From Paractinoplanes ferrugineus (GTDB lineage Bacteria; Actinomycetota; Actinomycetes; Mycobacteriales; Micromonosporaceae), in the NCBI RefSeq assembly GCF_016862195.1, contig NZ_BOMM01000059.1, positions 62,001 through 126,000 on the forward strand: DNA of 64,000 nt, read 5' to 3'. The notes below the pieces were generated by a model that saw only the letters and a list, made by a program, of their open reading frames with translations, was not told the DNA's origin and made no database searches. Position numbers and translations under genes: made by a program. This document shows positions 57,485 through 64,000 of the stretch, piece by piece (position 1 is the first letter of the stretch; each line of letters starts with the position of its first letter).

Positions 57485-58924
57485 ATGTCCACGCCAGCCC
57501 GCGTCCGTTACGCCGGGTTGGCGGGCAGTCTGTTACTGGCGGTGGCGGCCTACCGCGGGGGCGCGCACAGCCCGTGGTCACCGACCATCACCCCGGGCAC
57601 GATCATCACCGGCCAGAACGGCGTGGTCACGCCGTTGGCGTGGCTGTTCGGCACGGCGCTGCTGATCGGCGCGTGGTGGGTGGGGCGGCGCGACCTCCCG
57701 TCGGCCCGGTGGGCCTACGTGACGGCGGCGCTGTGGATGCTGCCGCTGCTGCCGTTCCTTCCGCTGGGCAGTTACGACGCCCACTCGTACGCGTGTCAGG
57801 GCTGGCAGCAGGCGGCCGGGCTCGACCCGTACACGGGCGGGGTCGATCTTCTGGGTTGTCCCTGGGCCGATTCGGTGGCGCCGACGTGGCGCTCCGCCCC
57901 GGCCCCCTACGGCCCGGTGTTCCTGCTGCTGGCCGCCGCGGCGGCGAAGCTGGGCGGCTCACTCGGCGGCACCATCGCGGTGTTGCGCGGGGTGGCGGTG
58001 CTGGGCGTCGGCCTGATCGCGGCGTCGCTGCCGGCGCTCACCCGCCGCACCGGGGTGCCGCTCGAGCGCGCGGTGTGGCTGGCCCTGGCCTGCCCCCTGG
58101 TGCCGATCCACCTGATCTCCGGTGCGCACAACGACGCGGTGATGCTCGGCTTCCTGCTCGCCGGCCTGGCCCTGGCCGCCGCCCGCCGGCCCCTGCTGGC
58201 GGGCGCCCTGTTCGGCCTCGCGATCGGGGTCAAGGCGACCGCGGTGGTCGTCGTGCCGTTCGCCCTGCTGCTGGTCTATCGGCCCGCCGGGGCGCCGGCC
58301 GGCCCGCGGCTCGGGTTGCGCAAGGCGGCCGAGCTGATCGTCGGGGTGGTGGCGACGATCGCGGCGGTCTCGGCCGTCTCGGGGCGCGGGTTCGGGTGGA
58401 TCGCCGGGCTCACCGGCAGCGGGATCTCGGTGCAGTGGACCTCGCCGCCGACCGCCGTCGGGATGACCATCGGACTGTTCGGGGTGAACGCGGTGCCGGT
58501 CACCCGGGTCCTCGGCATCGTGCTGCTGGTCGTCGTGCTGGTCCGGCTCTGGTGGCGGGCGCTGTCCGGCGGGGACGTGTGGCTGAGCACCGGGTACGCG
58601 ATGGCGGCCACCGTCGTGCTCGCGCCGGTCTTTCATCCCTGGTACGCGACGTGGGCCCTCGCGCTGCTCGCCGTTACGCTGCGCCGGGAGAGTCGCTGGG
58701 TGCTCGTACCGGCGGCGGTGGTGTCCGCGTTGTGTCTGCCCGACGGCTACAACCTCGCGCTCGCCCTGAAAACTCAGGGAGCCGTCGCCATGACGGTCCT
58801 GCTCGGTTATCTCGGATTTGTTCGATTTAAAATCATGAAAGCGTCGTATGCGGCTAAAAGTGCTGATCCTCAGCCTGCTCGTCCTGATCACCCTGGGGAT
58901 CGTCTATCTCGCCGAGATCCGTAA
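57485..58924 (+). CDS. polyprenol-phosphomannose-dependent mannosyltransferase, MptB-like
   Basis: The 479-residue GT-C protein has about twelve hydrophobic spans and the MptB-type blocks PLGSYDAHSYACQGWQQAAG (Asp in loop 1), VAPTWRSAPAPYGPVFLLLA, IHLISGAHNDAVMLGFLLAG and PVFHPWYATWALALL. Such enzymes use polyprenol-phosphate mannose to build lipoglycans such as LAM/LM at the outer face of the membrane. The start ATG 57485 is supported by the leaderless -10 box. Its C-terminal 77 bases overlap the next gene. Confidence 0.82.
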   Translation: MSTPARVRYAGLAGSLLLAVAAYRGGAHSPWSPTITPGTIITGQNGVVTPLAWLFGTALLIGAWWVGRRDLPSARWAYVTAALWMLPLLPFLPLGSYDAHSYACQGWQQAAGLDPYTGGVDLLGCPWADSVAPTWRSAPAPYGPVFLLLAAAAAKLGGSLGGTIAVLRGVAVLGVGLIAASLPALTRRTGVPLERAVWLALACPLVPIHLISGAHNDAVMLGFLLAGLALAAARRPLLAGALFGLAIGVKATAVVVVPFALLLVYRPAGAPAGPRLGLRKAAELIVGVVATIAAVSAVSGRGFGWIAGLTGSGISVQWTSPPTAVGMTIGLFGVNAVPVTRVLGIVLLVVVLVRLWWRALSGGDVWLSTGYAMAATVVLAPVFHPWYATWALALLAVTLRRESRWVLVPAAVVSALCLPDGYNLALALKTQGAVAMTVLLGYLGFVRFKIMKASYAAKSADPQPARPDHPGDRLSRRDP

Positions 58925-60044
58925 CGGGTTCTTCGACTCCGAGGTCTACTACGGCGCGATCCAGTACTGGTTCCATGGCGACGGCGGCATGGTCTACGAC
59001 TGGATGAAACCGGACTCGCCGTACGGCTTCACCTACCCGCCGTTCGCGGGCCTGGTCATGTCGCCGATGGCGGCGCTGCCGTTCGCCGCCGTGCTCGTCA
59101 TCGCGGTCCTCGCCACGGTCCTGACCACGGCGCTGCTGGTCCACTGGTTCGCCGGGCCGCTGATCGCGCGGATGGGCTGGCCCCGATGGTTCGCCCTGGG
59201 CGTCGCGATCTGCCTGGCGATCTCGTTCGAGCCGGTCCGCGAGACGATCACCTTCGGTCAGGTCAACACGCTGCTGCTGACGCTGGTCGCCGGCGACATG
59301 CTGTTCGGTGTCGCCAAGGGCCGCAAGTGGGCGGGCATCGGCATCGGGCTGGCCACCGCGATCAAGCTGACGCCCGGCATCTTCATCCTCTATCTGCTGA
59401 TCACCAAGCGGTGGCGGGACGCGGCCACCGCGATCGGCGCGGCGGCCGGCGCCACCCTGCTCGGCGGCCTGATCTTCCCGGACGAGAGCCGGGAGTTCTG
59501 GACGTCGGCGCTGTGGGACACCAACCGGGTCGGGGTGCTGTCCTACCTGTCCAACCAGTCCGAGCGGGGCTACCTGGCCCGGCTGCCGATCGACCAGTAC
59601 GCCGGCAAGATCTGGCTGGTCTGCGTGCTCGCCACGCTCGCGGTCTGGGTGCTGCGCCTGCGCAAGGCGCCCGGTGACGTGCTGGGCGGGCTCGCCCTCA
59701 CCGGTGTCGTCGGCTGCCTGATCAGCCCGGTCACCTGGGTGCACCACTGTGTCTGGTTGATCCCGGCGCTGGTCCGCTGCGTCGACGCGGGGCTGTCCGG
59801 CACCGGCCGGCAACGACGCGTGCTCTACCTGGCCGTCGCCGCCTATCTGGTCATGACGTCGCGGGTCACCTGGCTGTGGGAGTACGCGCCGAGACCGCCA
59901 CTGGAGATCATCGGCAGCAACACCTACGTCTACTTCAGCCTGGCCCTGCTGATCTGGACGCCGCTGAGCGACCGGGCCCCGGCCGCCGTCGAGGAGCCGG
60001 CCGAGGTCCGCACGGAGCCGGCCGGGCTGTCACCCAGCCCCTGA
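58848..60044 (+). CDS. GT87-family mannosyltransferase-like membrane protein
   Basis: The 398-residue protein has about nine or ten hydrophobic spans and a GT-C-like first loop with RNGFFDSEVYYGAIQYWFHG, then YGFTYPPFAGLVMSPMAALP and IKLTPGIFILYLLITKRWRD. These are features of the GT87 (DUF2029) family of polyprenol-phosphate-linked sugar transferases. It overlaps the MptB-like gene and probably acts in the same lipoglycan pathway. Its end overlaps the AfsR gene tail to tail by 15 bases. Confidence 0.82.
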   Translation: MRLKVLILSLLVLITLGIVYLAEIRNGFFDSEVYYGAIQYWFHGDGGMVYDWMKPDSPYGFTYPPFAGLVMSPMAALPFAAVLVIAVLATVLTTALLVHWFAGPLIARMGWPRWFALGVAICLAISFEPVRETITFGQVNTLLLTLVAGDMLFGVAKGRKWAGIGIGLATAIKLTPGIFILYLLITKRWRDAATAIGAAAGATLLGGLIFPDESREFWTSALWDTNRVGVLSYLSNQSERGYLARLPIDQYAGKIWLVCVLATLAVWVLRLRKAPGDVLGGLALTGVVGCLISPVTWVHHCVWLIPALVRCVDAGLSGTGRQRRVLYLAVAAYLVMTSRVTWLWEYAPRPPLEIIGSNTYVYFSLALLIWTPLSDRAPAAVEEPAEVRTEPAGLSPSP

Positions 60045-63000
60045 CCCGGTGGCGGTCCTGGGGGGTGGCGCCGTCTCCAGCAGGCTCGGGACCTCCGCCC
60101 CGGTCGTCGAGGCGGCGCGGTCGTATTCGTGTTCGAAGCCCGCGTCGCCCAGCGCGGCGCGGGCCTCGAACGTGATCCGGTCGGTGTCCGGCACCGTGCG
60201 GTCCCGCGAGCCGCGCACCGCGTCGGCCGCCCCCAGCAGGAACGCGGCCCGCGCCGGGTCGCTCTCCCGCAGCGCCAGATCGGCCAGCCCCACCAGGGTC
60301 ATCGCGATCACCGGGGCGTCCCGGGAGTCCACCGCGATCCGCACCGCCTCGTGCTGGCAGCGCCGGGCCCGTTCCAGGTTGCCGGCGGCCGCCTCGATCA
60401 GGCCCTGGGTGCTGCGGGTCATCGCGCCGAACTGCGGGGCGAACGCCGGGTTGCCCATCATGTCGGCGGAACGGCCGATCATCCGCCGGGCCGTCTCGAG
60501 GTCGCCCTCCAGGCGCGCGATCGTGGCGTAGCCGTACTGCACCGACGCCAGCACCTCGGGCAGGCCGATCTCCTCGGCCATCTCCGCCGACCGGTTCAGC
60601 ACCCGCCGGGCCTCGTCGCGCTCGCCGCTCAGGTAGAGCTGGTGCGCCAGCTTCACCTCCAGCTGCGGCAGGTCCTCGCGGATGCCGACCTCGCGGACCA
60701 GTGCGATCGCCTCCCGCTGCAGCTGGATCCCCTGCACGAAATCGCCCTGCGCGCAGACCAGGTCGCCCAGGGCGCTCAGCGTGAAGCCGATGCCCCAGCG
60801 CTCGCCGACCGTCCGGAAGCCGTCCAGGGCGTCCCGCATGTCGGCGATCGCGGCCGGGCCGCGCTGCCCGAAGTTCAGCCGCAGGTGCGCCACGATCATC
60901 TTGGCGGTCGCCCGGCACCACGGATCGGGATCCTCGAACAGCGGCTCGACCGCGCGGAACCCGGCGTCGGGATCGGGATTGTCGAAGATCGCCGCCAGCG
61001 GCTTGAGCAGCCGCAGCGCCGGGTGCGTGGCAGCCGGCCCGGCCCCGTGCGCCTCGGCCGCCAGCAGATGCCGCTGGACGGCGTCGATCGGCAGAGCACC
61101 CTCGAGCCCGTTGATCGCCGCGAACGTGTGCACGAGAGCCAGATCCTCCCGGTCCACCGCGCCGGCCAGGCCGGACACCCCGCCGGCGATGTCGGGCATC
61201 GGGCCGGGCATTTCGGACACCGCGGCGGCGAGGAGGGCGCCCTCGATCCGGTGTCCGCGCAACCACCAGTACCAGCCGAGCCGTGCCACGAGCGCGGCCG
61301 CCGTGGCCCTGTCACCGGCGTCGACGGCGGCCCGCACCGAAGCGTGGAAGTTGTCGTGCTCGTCGGTGACGCGGCGCAGCCACTCCAGCTGCTCGGCCGA
61401 GCGCAGCTTCGGCTCCGCCGTCTCGGCCAGCGCCAGCAGCCACTCGGCCAGGGCCCGGCGCTGCGACTCCGCCTCGCCGGCCTCGGCGAGGCGGGCCAGG
61501 CCGTACTCCCGGATCGTCTCCAGCATGCGGTAGCGGCCGTCGGAGCCCAGCACCAGCAGGGACTTGTCGACGAGGGCGCCGAGCAGGTCGAGGTCGGCGA
61601 CGCAGACCTGCTCGACCGCGGCCACGTCGGCGCCGCCGTGGAACACCGCGAAACGGCGCCACAGCCGCCGCTCGCCCGCATCGAGCAGATCCCAGCTCCA
61701 GTCGACCACGGCACGCAGCGTCTGATGCCGGGGCAGAGCCGTCCGGCTGCCACCGGTCAGCAGCCGGAACCGGTCGGCCAGGCGATCGGCGAGCACGGCG
61801 ACGGGGAGCGTACGCAAGCGGGCCGCGGCCAGCTCGATCGCCAGCGGCATGCCGTCGAGGGCCCGGCAGATCCGGATCACCGGCTCGACCGTCCGCTCGT
61901 CGAGGGTCAGGGTCGCGGCGCGATCGAGCAGAAGGCGTACGGCCGGGAAAGCGGAAGCGGTCGTCGCCGCCGCCCCCACCGGGGGCAGGGCCAGCGGCTC
62001 GACGGCGAAGAGGCGCTCACCCGCGATCGCCAGCGGTTCGCGGCTCGTGGTCAGCAGGCGCAGGCCGGGCGCCGCCCGCAGCAGGGTGTCGGCCAGCTCG
62101 GCCGCCGCCGCGATCAGATGCTCGCAGTTGTCGAGGATCAGCACCATCTCCCGGCCGGCCAGCGACTCGGCCAGCCGGGCCAGCGGCGGCAGCGTCTCGC
62201 CCGGCCCGGTCAGCCGCCCGGTGCTCATCTGCCCGCTCAGCCGCAGCGCGGTCAGCACCGCCCGGGGCACCTCGGCCGGATCGGTCACCGGGGCCAGCTC
62301 GACCCGCCACACCTCGCCCGCCAGCCGCGCACCCACCTCGACCGACAACCGGGTCTTGCCGTTGCCGCCCGGACCCAGCAGGGTGACCAGCCGATGACCG
62401 GCGAGCAGGGCGCAGACCTCGCGCACGTCGGTGTCCCGGCCGACGAAGCTGCTCACCTCGGCCGGCAGGTTGCCCCGGGGGTTCGCCGGGGCCGCCCGCA
62501 GGAGTCCGAGATGGAGCTCGGCCAGTTCCGGGGCGGGGTCGGTGCCGAGCTGGGTGGCCAGCCGCCGGCGCATCGCCTCGAAGATCTCCAGGGCCCGGCC
62601 CGGGTTGCCCTGCTCCGCGAGCGCTCGCATGAGCAGCACGGCCAGGGGCTGGTCGAACGGGTGGGCCGCGGCCAGGCCCTCCAGCTCGGGAACCACGTCG
62701 CTTCGGCCGATCTGCTCCTCGAGGTGCCGGCGCTGGGCGGTCAGCCGGAGCTCCTCCAGCCGCCGGGCGTCGGCGCGCGCGACGTCCGGGAAATCGAGGT
62801 CACCGCGCCACAGCGCCAGCGCCTCGCCCGGATCCACACGGGCAAGCTCGGTGAACCGGACGGAGTCGATGTTCCGCGGCTCGAGGACCAGCCGGTAACC
62901 GTTCGGGGCGGCTTGGACGACCAGCTCGGGCGAGACCCGGCGCAGCCGGGACACCAGCGCCTGCAGCGCGTTGCCGGCCGCCTGCGGCGGCTCGTCGCCC

Positions 63001-63149
63001 CACACCCCGTCGATCAGACGCTCGGCGGTCACCACCCGGTTGACGTCGAGGGCGAGCAGGAGCAGGAGGGTACGCAACCTCGCGCCCGCGACCGGCACCA
63101 CCTCGGCGCCGGCGCGCAACTCGACGGGCCCGAGCACCGCGATGTCCAC
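60030..63149 (-). CDS. AfsR/SARP-type regulator with NB-ARC and TPR domains
   Basis: The 1039-residue protein has an OmpR-like DNA-binding domain (residues 1-90; TAERLIDGVWGDEPPQAAGN), a BTAD region (about 95-225; ALAEQGNPGRALEIFEAMRR), an NB-ARC ATPase (P-loop GPGGNGKTRL near 260, VLILDNCEHLI near 340, GMPLAIELAAARL) and a C-terminal helical, TPR-like region. It would be a pathway or stress regulator acting as an ATP-driven activator. No biosynthetic cluster lies beside it in this window. GTG 63147-63149 is the start. Confidence 0.92.
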   Translation of the reverse strand: MDIAVLGPVELRAGAEVVPVAGARLRTLLLLLALDVNRVVTAERLIDGVWGDEPPQAAGNALQALVSRLRRVSPELVVQAAPNGYRLVLEPRNIDSVRFTELARVDPGEALALWRGDLDFPDVARADARRLEELRLTAQRRHLEEQIGRSDVVPELEGLAAAHPFDQPLAVLLMRALAEQGNPGRALEIFEAMRRRLATQLGTDPAPELAELHLGLLRAAPANPRGNLPAEVSSFVGRDTDVREVCALLAGHRLVTLLGPGGNGKTRLSVEVGARLAGEVWRVELAPVTDPAEVPRAVLTALRLSGQMSTGRLTGPGETLPPLARLAESLAGREMVLILDNCEHLIAAAAELADTLLRAAPGLRLLTTSREPLAIAGERLFAVEPLALPPVGAAATTASAFPAVRLLLDRAATLTLDERTVEPVIRICRALDGMPLAIELAAARLRTLPVAVLADRLADRFRLLTGGSRTALPRHQTLRAVVDWSWDLLDAGERRLWRRFAVFHGGADVAAVEQVCVADLDLLGALVDKSLLVLGSDGRYRMLETIREYGLARLAEAGEAESQRRALAEWLLALAETAEPKLRSAEQLEWLRRVTDEHDNFHASVRAAVDAGDRATAAALVARLGWYWWLRGHRIEGALLAAAVSEMPGPMPDIAGGVSGLAGAVDREDLALVHTFAAINGLEGALPIDAVQRHLLAAEAHGAGPAATHPALRLLKPLAAIFDNPDPDAGFRAVEPLFEDPDPWCRATAKMIVAHLRLNFGQRGPAAIADMRDALDGFRTVGERWGIGFTLSALGDLVCAQGDFVQGIQLQREAIALVREVGIREDLPQLEVKLAHQLYLSGERDEARRVLNRSAEMAEEIGLPEVLASVQYGYATIARLEGDLETARRMIGRSADMMGNPAFAPQFGAMTRSTQGLIEAAAGNLERARRCQHEAVRIAVDSRDAPVIAMTLVGLADLALRESDPARAAFLLGAADAVRGSRDRTVPDTDRITFEARAALGDAGFEHEYDRAASTTGAEVPSLLETAPPPRTATGSGAG

Positions 63150-63278
63150 GCGTACGATTCTGCCCGCCCGGTCGAGGGGTCGTTCAGCCCGGGTTGGGTC
63201 GCCCTGGCCATCGTCCTCGGCACCCAGCCCTCGTCAACGAGGTGCCCTGATCGGCGTGGTTCACCGGGTTCGCCCTGA

Positions 63279-64000
63279 TCAGGGCCGGCCGGTCCGGCGG
63301 CGTGGCTCGGTCAGCAGGACGACCAGGGCGGCGGCGGTGAGCAGGGCGGCCGCGAGGAACGCGCTGCGCACCCCGCTGTGGGCCAGCAGCACGCTGCCGA
63401 TCAGGGCGCCGGCGGCGATGCCGACGTTGAACATGGCCGAGAACACCGCCGAAGCCATGTCGGTGCTGCCCGGGGCGACCTGCAGCACACGGCTCTGGAA
63501 CGTGGCCGGGATCTGCGGCATCGCGAAGCCCCACAGCGCCACGCACGCCACCGTCACGGCGTGACCGGTGCCGAACAGGTAGAGCGTCAGCAGCGTCACC
63601 GTCAGGATCAGCAGCGGCGCGAGCATGGCGGCGCGGGGCACCCGATCGGCGAGCGCTCCGCCGGTGGCCACACCACCGAGCCCGGCCAAGCCGTAGACCA
63701 GCAGCAACCCGGAGACGGTCGCCGCGGCGAAGCCGCTGACCTCGGTCAGGAACGGCGAGATGTACGTGTACGCGCTGAACACGCCCGCGATCGCCACCGC
63801 GGTCGCGGCCACGATCGTCCAGTAGCGCCGGGCATCCGGGGCCGACCCGGTCGCCGCGTGCCCCTGATCCGGCGCCGACGTCGGCAGCAGGATCGCGACG
63901 CCGGCCAACGCCACCAGCCCCAGCCCGGCCACCGCCAGGAAGGCGACCCGCCAGCCGGCCTGCTGGCCGAGCCAGGTCGCGCCGGGCACGCCGAGAACCG
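63279..64000 (-). CDS. MFS transporter, N-terminal part beyond the window edge
   Basis: The visible 240 codons are the C-terminal part of an MFS exporter with roughly seven or eight spans and GVPGATWLGQQAGWRVAFLA at the cut end. The GTG at 63989 is in frame but is not a start, because VLG upstream continues the family pattern. The AfsR gene is upstream in sequence on the same strand, 129 bases past this stop. The rest of the protein is outside the window. Confidence 0.8.
   Translation of the reverse strand, partial: VLGVPGATWLGQQAGWRVAFLAVAGLGLVALAGVAILLPTSAPDQGHAATGSAPDARRYWTIVAATAVAIAGVFSAYTYISPFLTEVSGFAAATVSGLLLVYGLAGLGGVATGGALADRVPRAAMLAPLLILTVTLLTLYLFGTGHAVTVACVALWGFAMPQIPATFQSRVLQVAPGSTDMASAVFSAMFNVGIAAGALIGSVLLAHSGVRSAFLAAALLTAAALVVLLTEPRRRTGRP

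Noticed and set aside
60129..63278. A 1049-codon plus-strand frame opposite the AfsR-type gene
   Set aside because: It lacks any domain, while the minus strand has the full AfsR architecture.
1..64000. Prophage, insertion sequence or integrated plasmid
   Set aside because: No integrase, transposase, phage structural gene or flanking att duplication is seen. The tRNA-Val gene has an intact 3' end with no nearby second copy.

Overview
The window is very GC-rich, with almost every third codon position G or C, many GTG starts, tight ATGA/GTGA gene overlaps and several apparently leaderless promoters. Together with the gene set (homodimeric aceE beside a DUF3052/AhpE pair, the Nif3-CT398-RNase H/phosphatase trio, glnA2-nadE-panB-glnE, an MptB-like mannosyltransferase, an AfsR-type regulator and a prim-pol/XRE-TPR/flavoprotein group) this points to an actinomycete, most likely Micromonosporaceae (Actinoplanes-like). 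That genus-level guess is an inference from gene order and style, not from a search.

Region by region. 1-3.9 kb: an MFS carrier, a reductase-ArsR-SRPBCC operon and a wrecked chemotaxis receptor. 3.9-10.8 kb: aceE, a YjbQ protein with a 30-residue membrane peptide upstream, a fused E1 alpha/beta dehydrogenase with altered motifs, DUF3052, an AhpE peroxiredoxin and tRNA-Val(TAC). 11.3-14.2 kb: small uncharacterised genes and an XRE-cupin regulator. 14.3-17.1 kb: divergent prim-pol protein and XRE-TPR regulator plus a flavoprotein. 17.1-21.5 kb: Nif3, zinc-ribbon, RNase HI/phosphatase, deacetylase and PLP desulfhydrase genes. 21.5-25.1 kb: TetR/MFS pair, MarR, a lipoprotein-like/membrane-anchored protein and a GNAT enzyme. 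25.1-31.4 kb: a monocarboxylate-type SSS permease with its DUF3311 partner, a secreted GH18 chitinase, a VOC protein, a sulfonate-type ABC pair without ATPase and the RNase P RNA.

31.4-41.4 kb: a TauE-like permease, a threonine dehydratase with an aberrant GAPDH, an MFS/LysR pair, a membrane protein with a stand-alone GTP cyclohydrolase II, an M15 peptidase, a methyltransferase and asd with a strong terminator. 41.5-46.7 kb: a 68-residue protein, a 926-residue Ala/Lys-rich histone-H1-like repeat protein, a short RNB nuclease and a DUF350 protein. 46.7-55.9 kb: nitrogen and cofactor genes (glnA2, nadE, panB, glnE with a glutamine amidotransferase directly upstream) interrupted by a WYL regulator and a VOC protein. 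55.9-64 kb: three polytopic membrane proteins, two of them polyprenol-phosphate mannosyltransferase-like and probably acting in lipoglycan synthesis, then an AfsR/SARP regulator and a truncated MFS gene.

Most of the window is ordinary chromosomal core and accessory sequence. There is no prophage, insertion sequence or CRISPR array. The most distinctive items are the giant histone-like repeat protein, the prim-pol/XRE-TPR/flavoprotein group, the GAPDH without its catalytic His, the E1 fusion with altered cofactor motifs, and a 12-base inverted motif found both at the prim-pol promoter and upstream of the GAPDH gene.
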